From positions 1-7,469 of the forward strand of contig JAQGKG010000456.1 of the NCBI GenBank assembly GCA_028290245.1: a stretch of DNA of 7,469 nt. The letters run 5' to 3'. Of the stretch, positions 1-6,380 are shown piece by piece. Numbering within the stretch: the first letter of the stretch is position 1; every line of letters begins with the position of its first letter. Position numbers and translations under genes: made by a program. Origin of the DNA: Devosia sp. (GTDB taxonomy: Bacteria > Pseudomonadota > Alphaproteobacteria > Rhizobiales > Devosiaceae). The notes under the pieces were generated by a model that saw only the letters and a program-made list of their open reading frames with translations, made no database searches and was not told the origin of the DNA.

Positions 1-383
1 AGGAGGCCGATGTTGCGCGCCAATGGCGGGAACGGATTGAAGTGCGCACGCAAAATCTCGACAACCCCATCCTCTCGCTTTCCGGCGGCAACCAGCAAAA
101 GGTTTTGTTTGCACGCGCATTGGCGACACGCGCTCCCGTGGTGCTGATGGATGACCCTATGCGCGGAGTTGATATTGGGACCAAACAGGAAGTCTATGCC
201 ATCCTGCGCCAAGAGGCGCAAAAGGGCCGAACCTTTGTGTGGTACTCAACTGAAATGGATGAGATCTGTCGGTGCGATCGAGTCTATGTGTTCCGTGATG
301 GGCGGATCGTTGCAGAACTCAGTGGCATAGACATAGCTGAGGATCGGATATTGGCTGCATCGTTTTCGGAGCAGGCAGCGTGA
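1..383 (+). CDS. Sugar ABC transporter ATP-binding protein, C-terminal end only (RbsA/MglA type)
   Basis: This is the 3' end of an ATPase that powers a CUT2-type monosaccharide importer at the inner face of the cytoplasmic membrane. The frame is open from the window edge (first full codon at position 3), so the GTG at 42 is an internal valine and not a start. Only the second nucleotide-binding domain is visible. It has the signature LSGGNQQK (about 78-101), typical of the C-terminal half of RbsA/MglA/XylG proteins, then a Walker B region reading VVLMDDPMRGVD, and a terminal YVFRDGRIVAE segment. Family members usually read DEPTRGVD here, so the catalytic-glutamate position is aspartate (GAC at 153-155). 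STEM stands where the family usually has SSEL, so there is no switch histidine, which is normal for this half. The stop TGA overlaps the GTG start of the next permease. The transported sugar cannot be read from the sequence. Confidence 0.93.
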   Translation, partial: EADVARQWRERIEVRTQNLDNPILSLSGGNQQKVLFARALATRAPVVLMDDPMRGVDIGTKQEVYAILRQEAQKGRTFVWYSTEMDEICRCDRVYVFRDGRIVAELSGIDIAEDRILAASFSEQAA

Positions 384-1324
384 ACTGGTTTACCCCTGAT
401 CGCCTCCGCCTGCTGGTACCAGCCTTGTCATTGCTTGTTCTGCTCGGCGCCATCTTTTACCTCCAGCCCCGTGCCATGAGTTACGTCGGGCTCAACTTGC
501 TGCTCAACCTTGCGGTGCCAATTGCGCTGGCGACCATCGCGCAGATGTTCATCATGATGGTGAACGATCTCGATCTGTCCATGGGTACCTTTGTCAGCTT
601 CGTTGCCTGCGTGACGGCTACTTTCCTGCAGACCACGCCTTGGTTGGGGCTACTGATCCTTGCCCTATCAATCCTCGCCTATGCCGTGCTCGGCATTGTC
701 ATCCACCTGCGCAACCTGCCTTCGATCGTGGTTACCCTGGGCATGAGTTTTGTGTGGGGCGGACTTGCCGTGCTAATGCTGCCGACCCCCGGCGGAACAG
801 CTCCGGATTGGATTCGCTGGCTTATGACCAGCAAGCCCCCTTTCGTTCCCATGGCCATTGTTGCGAGCCTCCTTATCGCAGCGTTGACGCACTGGCTGGT
901 GATCCGCTCTGCTCTGGGTGTACTGCTGCGGGGTGTGGGCGGAAACGAGCGCTCTGTGCAGCGTGCGGGCTGGTCCGTGGTTCGCGCCAAGGCCTTGGCT
1001 TATGGCTTTGCTGGCCTGTTTGCCGTACTTGCGGGAATGTCCCTTGTGGGTCTCACTACGTCGGCCGACGCGAACATCGCATTGCGCTACACCCTCCTCT
1101 CGATTGCCGGCGTCATCCTGGGTGGCGGGGAGTTCGTGGGCGGACGCGTGTCTCCCATTGGTGCGGTGATAGGAGCCCTGACCTTGACCCTTGCTGCCTC
1201 TTTCTTGAGCTTCCTCAGAATTTCCCCTGATTGGCAGATCGGCGCACAAGGCGGCATTCTGATCCTGGTACTTGCCCTAAGGCTATTGCTCAACCAGCAG
1301 CAGGAAAGGACGCGCGGCCAATGA
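380..1324 (+). CDS. Sugar ABC transporter permease (RbsC/BPD_transp_2 family), first of two
   Basis: This 314-residue integral membrane protein forms one half of the translocation channel of the sugar importer. It is almost entirely hydrophobic, with about eight to ten membrane segments, for example residues 9-28, 40-60, 88-110, 115-134, 156-175, 204-225 and 289-305. Family landmarks are NDLDLSMG at 62-69, the cytoplasmic coupling segment GGNERSVQRAG at 187-197 (family pattern GGN..AA...G), and the glycine-rich stretch VILGGGEFVGGRVSPIG at 245-261. The start is GTG at 380, overlapping the ATPase stop (GTGA). It is preceded by GGAG at 368-371 with an 8-nt spacer, and the next in-frame ATG would remove the first membrane segment. 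Its stop overlaps the next gene (ATGA at 1321-1324), so translation is probably coupled. It differs clearly from the second permease, which suggests a heterodimeric channel. The substrate is unknown. Confidence 0.93.
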   Translation: MNWFTPDRLRLLVPALSLLVLLGAIFYLQPRAMSYVGLNLLLNLAVPIALATIAQMFIMMVNDLDLSMGTFVSFVACVTATFLQTTPWLGLLILALSILAYAVLGIVIHLRNLPSIVVTLGMSFVWGGLAVLMLPTPGGTAPDWIRWLMTSKPPFVPMAIVASLLIAALTHWLVIRSALGVLLRGVGGNERSVQRAGWSVVRAKALAYGFAGLFAVLAGMSLVGLTTSADANIALRYTLLSIAGVILGGGEFVGGRVSPIGAVIGALTLTLAASFLSFLRISPDWQIGAQGGILILVLALRLLLNQQQERTRGQ

Positions 1325-2256
1325 CCAACGTGCTCCGTAAACCTTGGATTTGGTCGTTTGTCGCGGCTTTTGGAGTGTGGCTGACGACCATTCTCTTCAC
1401 TGGCGGTGAATCAACCGTTGGCGTAACGCAGGCCGCTCTCACATTTGCAGCATTTTCCGTCATCGTCGGCCTGGGGCAAATGTTCGTCATAACCCTTGGT
1501 CCCGGCAATGTGGATCTGTCCATACCCGCTACCATGACCCTCGCGGGAACTGTGGCCCTTAAAACCATGGAGACCAACGACAGCTTGATCGTGGCGGGTA
1601 TCCTAGTCGCGCTGGCGATCGGCGTATGTATCGGCCTTGTGAATTTCGCTCTGATCAAGTTGCTGCGGATCCCGCCGATTATTGCCACCTTGTCGTCGAG
1701 CTTCCTGATCCAGTCCACGGCCATCTGGTACAATCGCGGATTGCGCATCAAACCGCCCGCCACATTGACCCAGTTTGCCATTGGGTCAACGGCCGGCATT
1801 CCAAATGTAGCAATTGTGGCGCTGCTGATCTCCATGGGCATGTGGATCCTATTAGAGAAGGGCATCTTCGGCCGTCGCGTCGCGGCCATTGGGCAGAACA
1901 TGTGGGCAGCGCGTCTGGCTGGAGTTCCAGTAGACGGGACTCGGTTGGCGACGTACGTGCTTTGCGCCACGCTTGCATCTCTCGCTGGGCTGGTCCTGAG
2001 CTGCTTCTCGGGTGGAGCAGCTCTCAACATGGGCGCAGAATACCTCCTTACCTCGATCGCAGTAGTTGTCATTGGAGGCACCGCTGTTGCCGGCGGGTTT
2101 GCAAACGTTCCTGGAATCTGGGGTGGCGCACTATTCCTGTTCTTAGTCGTTTCGATGCTGAATACCTACGGCGCTAGTGCCGGGCTCCGGATGCTGCTTA
2201 CGGGCGTCATCATCATAGCCGTCATAATCGCTGCCAGTCGGAAACCAGCACGTTAG
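1321..2256 (+). CDS. Sugar ABC transporter permease (RbsC/BPD_transp_2 family), second of two
   Basis: This 311-residue membrane protein is the second channel subunit of the same importer. It shows the family landmarks VDLSIPA at 64-70 (counterpart of DLSMG), the coupling loop GQNMWAARLAG at 191-201, and the segment VVVIGGTAVAGGF at 248-260, followed by two closing hydrophobic helices (about 265-282 and 290-305). The frame is open further upstream to 1231, but ATG at 1321 is chosen. It overlaps the previous stop as ATGA, has AGGAAAGGA about 10 nt upstream, and gives a normal N-terminus with a membrane helix at 10-27, whereas the 30 extra upstream residues are hydrophilic and lie inside the preceding gene. 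It is the last gene of the operon on this strand; the next gene converges on it 84 bp downstream. The C-terminus looks complete. Confidence 0.94.
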   Translation: MTNVLRKPWIWSFVAAFGVWLTTILFTGGESTVGVTQAALTFAAFSVIVGLGQMFVITLGPGNVDLSIPATMTLAGTVALKTMETNDSLIVAGILVALAIGVCIGLVNFALIKLLRIPPIIATLSSSFLIQSTAIWYNRGLRIKPPATLTQFAIGSTAGIPNVAIVALLISMGMWILLEKGIFGRRVAAIGQNMWAARLAGVPVDGTRLATYVLCATLASLAGLVLSCFSGGAALNMGAEYLLTSIAVVVIGGTAVAGGFANVPGIWGGALFLFLVVSMLNTYGASAGLRMLLTGVIIIAVIIAASRKPAR

Positions 2257-2340
2257 TTGGCTGGCCAAACTGTTACTGTTGACATGGTACTCATCCAGCG
2301 GGTTATGTGTTTTGGATATAGCTACTTTGTGGCCGCTGGC
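2257..2340. other. Short spacer between convergent genes
   Basis: These 84 bp separate the second permease (+) from the lactonase (-). Two small self-complementary stretches are present: TTGG/CCAA at 2257-2268 and CAAGC/GCTTG at 2342-2354, the latter already inside the lactonase end. Neither is followed by a T-run, so I see no convincing intrinsic terminator. Read on the - strand in all frames, the spacer does not restore the C-terminal lactonase residues that appear to be missing. Confidence 0.5.
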
Positions 2341-3153
2341 TCAAGCAAAGCTTGGGATCAGGATCTTGCCGATCAGAGTTCCGTCGGGATGGCAGACGTG
2401 AACGCCATCGCCGGCCGACGTCCAGACCCGGCCCTCCGTATCGAGTCGAAATCCATCGAACAGCCCATTGCTGCAATTCGCAAACACCCGGCTGTTCGAA
2501 AGCCGCCCGCCAGGATTAACGTCGAAGACGCGCATATGGGCAGGATTATCCGCTCCATGCGTGCGCCCTGTGTCAACGACATAGAGCAGCCTCTCGTCGG
2601 GCGAAAACGCCAAGCCGTTGGGTTTGACAAAATCGTCGCAGACAACGCTGACGTCACCTGTCTGTGGATCGATCCGGTACACATAGGACGCACCGATCTC
2701 GCTCTCGGCCTTGTTGCCCTCGTAGTCTGAATCAATGCCGTAGGTCGGGTCGGTGAACCAGATCGAATTGTCCGATTTGACTACTACATCATTGGGGCTG
2801 TTGAGGCGCTTGCTCTCAAAGCTGTCCGCCAGAACGGTGATGGTGCCATCATGCTCGGTGCGGGTGACGCGCCGCATGCCATGCTCGCAGGTCACCAGCC
2901 GTCCCTGCCGATCAACCGTGTTGCCGTTGGAGTTGTTGGCCGGCTGGCGAAATACGCTAACAGCACCGCTGGCTTCATCGTAGCGCAACATCCGATCATT
3001 CGGCGCATCGGACCAGACAAGGTAGCGTCCAGCCGGGAAATAGGCCGGCCCCTCAGCCCAGTCGCATCCATCAAACACCTTGCGGATCGTCGCGGTCGGA
3101 CAGGGCAGGCCCGCAAAGCGCTCATCCAGGGTATGGTAGTCTGATACAGACAA
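2341..3153 (-). CDS. SMP-30/gluconolactonase/LRE family lactonase, apparently C-terminally shortened
   Basis: The product is about 270 residues and should hydrolyse a sugar lactone to the acid with a bound divalent metal. Counting from the upstream TTG at 3177, the expected metal ligands are present: Glu42 in WAEGP, Asn187 in PNGLAFSPD and Asp241 in FDGF, along with the conserved SPNDVVV at 127-133 and WFTDPTYG at 140-147. I prefer the TTG at 3153 as start because GGGAGG lies 6 nt upstream of it, whereas the TTG at 3177 has no such site. The protein ends shortly after GKILIP. Relatives generally continue for roughly 25-35 more residues (a segment resembling ANV.FGG...N.L.IT...LY), which close the beta-propeller. 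It is therefore either truncated or a degenerating gene. It sits next to the sugar importer on the opposite strand, so it may act on the imported compound, but it is not in the same operon. Confidence 0.88.
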   Translation of the reverse strand: MSVSDYHTLDERFAGLPCPTATIRKVFDGCDWAEGPAYFPAGRYLVWSDAPNDRMLRYDEASGAVSVFRQPANNSNGNTVDRQGRLVTCEHGMRRVTRTEHDGTITVLADSFESKRLNSPNDVVVKSDNSIWFTDPTYGIDSDYEGNKAESEIGASYVYRIDPQTGDVSVVCDDFVKPNGLAFSPDERLLYVVDTGRTHGADNPAHMRVFDVNPGGRLSNSRVFANCSNGLFDGFRLDTEGRVWTSAGDGVHVCHPDGTLIGKILIPSFA

Positions 3154-3443
3154 AATAGTCCTCCCATGGAGCAGCAATCAGGGGCTCCTTGCCGCGTCGG
3201 TTTCCGGTTCTGCGGTCCCCAATGCCCCGACACTCATCCTGTCTCAGGCGGTACGCCCGTGCAAGGTTGGAACGCAGAGCAAAAGCGCTTCTTAAAGATG
3301 CACGGGCAACATCTACTGCTGGTCCCTATTGCTTCTATCGAGAATCTACTAGCGGGCTCAAAATCAACGCGCCAGCATCGTGCAGGCGTCAGTTTGCCGC
3401 GAGAGCAGAGCCAACATACGCTTTCGACACAGAGGAGATCATC
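3154..3443. other. Divergent intergenic region between lactonase and tautomerase
   Basis: This region of about 290 bp must hold the promoters for both divergent genes. I see the Shine-Dalgarno GGGAGG for the lactonase (read on the - strand, about 3160-3165) and GAGGAG at 3432-3437 for the tautomerase. A loose promoter-like pair (TTGCTT near 3329 and TCTACTA further downstream) is too weak to call. No convincing gene, palindromic operator or riboswitch is visible. Open frames here have no recognisable product. Confidence 0.4.
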
Positions 3444-3656
3444 ATGCCGTTCATCAACATCCGCCTTGTTCGCGAAGTCATTGCCCACGATCCAGCGCGG
3501 CTGAAGGCCGAAATGGCTGGCAAGATCACGCGCGCCGTCACCGATGCAACTGGCCTCTCCGATAGCGACGTTTGGGTTGTGTTCGAAGAAGTTGCCGCTG
3601 CGGACTGGTATGTCGGTCCGTCAAGCGTCGCGCAAAGCCGGACTGCAAAAACCTAG
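3444..3656 (+). CDS. 4-oxalocrotonate tautomerase-like small enzyme
   Basis: This 70-residue protein belongs to the tautomerase superfamily, whose members use the N-terminal proline, exposed after removal of Met1, as catalytic base on enol/keto substrates and assemble as small oligomers. The sequence begins MPFINIRLV, giving Pro at the mature N-terminus. It continues with an amphipathic helix (KAEMAGKITRAVTDATGL) and the second strand VWVVFEEV, then ADWYVG, where canonical enzymes carry an aromatic residue followed by glycines. This last stretch is typical of tautomerase paralogs of about 65-70 residues in proteobacteria. The start ATG has AGGAG at 3433-3437 with a 6-nt spacer; an upstream extension of the open frame has no support. 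The gene is divergent from the lactonase and convergent with the reductase, so it appears to be monocistronic. The substrate is unknown; aromatic degradation is only one possibility. Confidence 0.88.
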   Translation: MPFINIRLVREVIAHDPARLKAEMAGKITRAVTDATGLSDSDVWVVFEEVAAADWYVGPSSVAQSRTAKT

Positions 3657-3710
3657 CGGAGCGCCCCTTCACAGCTAACAACCAACGAACACGCTGCGGC
3701 AGCTTCGGGA

Positions 3711-3738
3711 ACTTGCGATTTGCCCGTAAACCGCAAGT
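3711..3738. repeat. Hairpin: ACTTGCG/CGCAAGT inverted repeat
   Basis: The 7-bp perfect arms 3711-3717 and 3732-3738 are extended inward, after one mismatch, by TTT/AAA, leaving a loop of about 6 nt. There is no adjacent T-run on either strand, so it is not a classical intrinsic terminator. It sits 55 bp after the tautomerase stop. Confidence 0.6.
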
Positions 3739-3744
3739 ATGGAG

Positions 3745-3815
3745 CCGGCAGCTGATTTCGTCCGCTCCGCGGCTCAACGACAGCTATTTTGAGGTCGCTG
3801 CCTGAAAGCTGCCGG
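3745..3815. repeat. Long-range 9-bp inverted repeat CCGGCAGCT/AGCTGCCGG
   Basis: Perfect 9-bp arms at 3745-3753 and 3807-3815 enclose 53 bp. The repeat begins only 6 bp after the preceding hairpin, which suggests a composite structured element. Its function is unknown. Confidence 0.6.
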
Positions 3816-3846
3816 TCTTCTGTAGGCCCCTTCCCTACCCTGCCCT

Positions 3847-3931
3847 TCGACGTCCCTGCACTCGAAGGCTGGCATGGGGTGGTTAGCGGACTGTCCGCTT
3901 TTAGCAAAACAGACCGAGAAGCAGACGTCGA
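3847..3931. repeat. Inverted repeat TCGACGTC/GACGTCGA enclosing a smaller hairpin
   Basis: Perfect 8-bp arms lie at 3847-3854 and 3924-3931. Similarity continues imperfectly outwards (CTACCC-like sequence on the left; its complement GGGTAG near 3933-3938 on the right). A 6-bp hairpin sits inside, at 3885-3899. Confidence 0.5.
3885..3902 (+). terminator. Weak terminator-like hairpin AGCGGA-CTG-TCCGCT plus short T-run
   Basis: Six perfect base pairs (3885-3890 with 3894-3899) and a 3-nt loop are followed by only three further T residues. It could terminate + strand transcription from the tautomerase, about 230 bp upstream, but the stem and T-run are short. Confidence 0.3.
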
Positions 3932-3966
3932 GGGGTAGCGGAGCAAAGCCAGCCACCCACTATGCA

Positions 3967-4938
3967 CTAGATCCAGTTCGGAACCATATTGCCAGCGTAA
4001 CGGGCGCCGAAGGCACCCTCCGGCAGGATGTCCCGGATGCGGGCAAGCTCCTCGGTCGACAACGCTGTATTTGCCGCGGCGATGTTTTCCTCAAGGCGCT
4101 CGATGCGGCGCGTACCGGGGATCGGCACGATGTCGTCGCCCTGTGCGAGCAGCCAGGCGAGAGCCAGTTGCGACACCGTGATGCCTTTCGACTGCGCGAG
4201 AATGCCGAGTTGGCGAACGGCCTCGAGGTTCTTTTCGAAATTGCCTGGCTGCCAGCGCGGATCGGTGCGGCGCATGTCGGTCTCTTCGTAGTCCGCCGCC
4301 GGTTTGACGGCGCCCGTCAGGAAACCCCGTCCGAGCGGAGAATAGGCGACAAAGCCAATGCCCAATTCACGCGTGGTTGCCAGAACGGCTTCGACATCGC
4401 GCTCGAACACCGAATATTCGGTCTGCAACACCGCGACCGGCTGCACCGCATGAGCCTTGCGGATCGTCTCTGGCCCGGCTTCGCTCAGGCCGAAATACTT
4501 GACCTTGCCCTCGGCGATAAGGTCTCTGACGGTACCGGCAACATCCTCGATCGGGACATTGGGATCGACCCGGTGCTGGTAGAGCATGTCGATCTGCTCA
4601 ACGCCGAGATAGCACAGGCTGTTCTCGGTGACCTCACGAATATGCGCGGGCTGGCTGTTGACGCCGTAATTTCCATGGTCGAGCGTAAAGCCGAACTTGG
4701 TGGCGATGACGATATCATCGCGAAAGCCGTTGACCGCTGCGCCGATGAACTTCTCGTTTTCGCCCCAGCCATAGAGCTCGGCCGTGTCAAAGAAGGTGAC
4801 GCCCAGGTCATAGGCGCGCTTGATGAGATCGAGGCCAGCCTGTGCGTCAGACGCGCCGTAGGCTAGATGAAAACCCATGGCACCATAGCCGATGGCTGAC
4901 ACTTCCGGCCCGTTGACGCCCAATTTGCGTTTTTGCAT
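3967..4938 (-). CDS. Aldo/keto reductase
   Basis: This 323-residue NAD(P)H-dependent oxidoreductase of the aldo/keto reductase superfamily (cytosolic TIM barrel) should reduce aldehydes or ketones to alcohols. The catalytic tetrad is complete: Asp51 in FFDTAELYG, Tyr56, Lys81 in IATKFGF and His122 in LYQHRVDP. The cofactor-binding parts are present: AYSPLGRGFLTG in the second half and PIPGTRRIERLEEN near the C-terminus. The frame is open to 5130, but that extension runs into the divergent regulator gene and its 64 extra residues are unlike the family. ATG at 4936-4938 gives the typical start MQKRKLG and has AAGGAA a few bases upstream. The length is normal. The substrate is not predictable. 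Its neighbour across 118 bp is a divergent AraC-family regulator, likely its controller. Antisense open frames over this gene are shadows. Confidence 0.95.
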   Translation of the reverse strand: MQKRKLGVNGPEVSAIGYGAMGFHLAYGASDAQAGLDLIKRAYDLGVTFFDTAELYGWGENEKFIGAAVNGFRDDIVIATKFGFTLDHGNYGVNSQPAHIREVTENSLCYLGVEQIDMLYQHRVDPNVPIEDVAGTVRDLIAEGKVKYFGLSEAGPETIRKAHAVQPVAVLQTEYSVFERDVEAVLATTRELGIGFVAYSPLGRGFLTGAVKPAADYEETDMRRTDPRWQPGNFEKNLEAVRQLGILAQSKGITVSQLALAWLLAQGDDIVPIPGTRRIERLEENIAAANTALSTEELARIRDILPEGAFGARYAGNMVPNWI

Positions 4939-5056
4939 CGCGATTTCCTTTCCTGCGTGTGCCGACAGATGTAGCGGCGAACGCAGCCCGAGCAGATGCC
5001 CAATGGTCCCCAATGATTGCCTGATCCTGCCGATAGCTTGACCTTTCGAGGCAAGC
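4939..5056. promoter_or_regulatory. Shared promoter/operator region between reductase and AraC regulator
   Basis: This divergent 118-bp region must hold the start signals for both genes. It contains CCCAATG twice (4999-5005 and 5009-5015), exactly 10 bp apart. The second copy overlaps the palindrome CAATGATTG (5011-5019). AraC-type regulators usually bind direct repeats on one face of the helix with their two helix-turn-helix motifs, so this is a reasonable operator candidate. No clear -35/-10 pairs could be assigned. Confidence 0.4.
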
Positions 5057-5905
5057 ATGGTTGACGTGAGCCCATGTCCGATCTCGACGACCTTCGCGCC
5101 ATCGCCCTGCGGCACGCAGCCGACCGACACCGCTGCCCTGATCTATGAGCCGGTGGTGTGCCTGGTCCTCCAAGGCCGCAAGCGGACATTTATCGGCGAC
5201 GGCGTGATCGAATATGGTGCCGGGGAATGCATTCTGGTTGCGGCCGAGGTGACCGCAATGGGGCAAGTGTGCGAAGCGGCTGCCGACGAGCCCTACCTGG
5301 CGCTCAATCTTTATCTCGATCCCGCCCTCATCTCGGCGCTACTGCTCGACATGAATGGCTTTGGAGAACGCCCCGTCCAGTCCGGCTTCGTCGTGGCAAA
5401 AGCCAATGCGGCCATGCTCGAGGCGTGGCGCAGGCTGGCGGGCCTGCTTGATCGACCCGACGAGATCGCGGTGATGGCTTCCCATCTCGAACACGAGCTG
5501 ATGTTCCGGTTGCTCATGGGGCCGCAGGGAGACCTGCTCAGGCAAATAGCCGGCGCTGATTCCCGCCTGTCCCATATTCGCCGCGCCATGGCCTGGATCC
5601 GGCAGCACCACACTGAACATCTCAGCGTGGACGCCATGGCGGCCGTAGCCGGTATGAGCCTCTCGGTATTCCACCGGCGTTTCAAGGCTGTCACCGGACT
5701 CAGCCCGCTGCAATATCAAAAGCACATCCGCCTCCACGAGGCGCGTCGCAGGTTGGTTGCCGATCATCAAGAGGCGGCGGCCGTCGCCTATGCCGTTGGC
5801 TATGAGAGCGCGTCACAGTTTTCGAGAGAATACAAAAGACTGTTCGGCGCACCGCCCCGCCGTGATGCCGATACATTGCAGACTGCTGTCGAAACAGGTC
5901 CTTGA
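5057..5905 (+). CDS. AraC-family transcriptional regulator with AraC_N-type sensor domain
   Basis: This 282-residue DNA-binding regulator is probably the controller of the divergent aldo/keto reductase. Residues about 25-165 form the N-terminal domain seen in one AraC subgroup, with YEPVVCLVLQGRKRTFIGD at 30-48 and the following cupin-like strands. Residues about 172-270 are the AraC/HTH_18 DNA-binding domain. It has two helix-turn-helix motifs: the first around LSVDAMAAVAGMSLSVFHRRFK (split 189-210) and the second around 238-262, ending with the classic SQFSREYKRLFG at 253-264. ATG at 5057 is the only reasonable start, because an in-frame TGA lies at 5039-5041; a weak GAGG precedes it. The N-terminus is about 20 residues shorter than many relatives but keeps the core. 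The gene has its own promoter, probably in the shared intergenic region. The inducer is unknown. Confidence 0.93.
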   Translation: MVDVSPCPISTTFAPSPCGTQPTDTAALIYEPVVCLVLQGRKRTFIGDGVIEYGAGECILVAAEVTAMGQVCEAAADEPYLALNLYLDPALISALLLDMNGFGERPVQSGFVVAKANAAMLEAWRRLAGLLDRPDEIAVMASHLEHELMFRLLMGPQGDLLRQIAGADSRLSHIRRAMAWIRQHHTEHLSVDAMAAVAGMSLSVFHRRFKAVTGLSPLQYQKHIRLHEARRRLVADHQEAAAVAYAVGYESASQFSREYKRLFGAPPRRDADTLQTAVETGP

Positions 5906-6092
5906 TCCCATTCCGTATATGCCGTCGGCACCCAGTATCCGCCGTCAGCGAGAAGCGATCATGCACCACGGTTTGCCGGTGGAGATGAGACCGCAGGAGT
6001 TCAAGCTTATCGGGAAATTTGGTCTACAATCGGGGCCCGGTGGTTTGGCCGAAATCACCGAATACATCTACAATACAGACTTAGAACTGGAA

Positions 6093-6326
6093 CTAAACGC
6101 GACGGAGGTTCTGGTCGCTCGGGCTAGGAAGCGGCGCGGCAGGGAAGTAGGCAGGTGCGCCGGGAGTTTGCTTTGTGCTGGCCGCCGCCGATTGAACTGC
6201 CGCAGGGAGCGGCTGAGGGCTCGGTTCCGCGGTCCGGACGATTTCAGTGCCGGCGCACGCCAAAAGCCCGTTCGCTTCCAAGCACAGCAGCACCGGGCAA
6301 AAGCTGCCAAGAAAAATCGGAATCAT
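6093..6326 (-). CDS. Doubtful small ORF, possible secreted or lipoprotein-like peptide
   Basis: Reading from ATG at 6324-6326, this frame encodes 77 residues. They begin with a hydrophobic segment (MIPIFLGSFCPVLLCLEANG) and then LLACAG, which loosely resembles a lipoprotein cleavage box, followed by a proline/alanine-rich tail. Against it, there are no positive charges before the hydrophobic part, the ribosome-binding site is poor (a GAG directly before the ATG), and I recognise no family. An earlier in-frame ATG adds three residues. It is more likely chance than real, but it is the best coding candidate in this gene-poor stretch. Confidence 0.2.
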   Translation of the reverse strand: MIPIFLGSFCPVLLCLEANGLLACAGTEIVRTAEPSPQPLPAAVQSAAASTKQTPGAPAYFPAAPLPSPSDQNLRRV

Positions 6327-6380
6327 CTCGCACATGCCGCAGTCTAGTTCAGAATACGCCCACAAGCCTACCTGACAAAA

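Larger units (their letters stand above)
3657..3966. other. Gene-free convergent intergenic region rich in inverted repeats
   Basis: These 310 bp lie between the ends of the tautomerase (+) and aldo/keto reductase (-) genes. No frame here looks coding. Instead there are at least four perfect inverted repeats: 3711-3717/3732-3738, 3745-3753/3807-3815, 3847-3854/3924-3931 and 3885-3890/3894-3899. A further GGCTGGC/GCCAGCC pair lies at 3868-3874/3948-3954. It may be a termination region for both genes, a decayed repeat element, or an RNA. I cannot decide which. Confidence 0.6.

Noticed and set aside
1290..2081. 263-codon open frame on the - strand
   Set aside because: It is antisense to the second permease, whose membrane-protein motifs are clear. 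Shadow frame.
2257..2268. TTGG-CTGG-CCAA as terminator of the permease operon
   Set aside because: The 4-bp stem is too short and no T-run follows.
2342..2354. CAAGC-AAA-GCTTG hairpin as terminator
   Set aside because: It overlaps the lactonase coding end, has only five base pairs, and lacks a T-run on either strand.
2257..2730. 157-codon + strand open frame directly after the permease operon
   Set aside because: Most of it is antisense to the lactonase, it has no ribosome-binding site, and its translation resembles no known family.
3154..3177. Upstream TTG start for the lactonase
   Set aside because: There is no Shine-Dalgarno sequence before it, while GGGAGG sits ideally before the TTG at 3153. 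It cannot be fully excluded.
3329..3355. Promoter-like TTGCTT and TCTACTA pair before the tautomerase
   Set aside because: The match to -35/-10 consensus is weak and the spacing uncertain, so it is no better than chance in 290 bp.
3874..4866. 330-codon open frame on the + strand
   Set aside because: It lies antisense over the aldo/keto reductase, which has a complete catalytic tetrad. The translation matches no family and has no ribosome-binding site, so it is a high-GC shadow frame.
4939..5130. N-terminal extension of the aldo/keto reductase by 64 residues
   Set aside because: It would overlap the regulator gene antisense, and it is unlike the family. The ATG at 4938 gives the canonical start and a good ribosome-binding site.
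5961..6347. Possible + strand gene after the AraC regulator
   Set aside because: It has no recognisable domain and a poor ribosome-binding site. The second half has an arginine- and cysteine-rich composition typical of non-coding high-GC frames.
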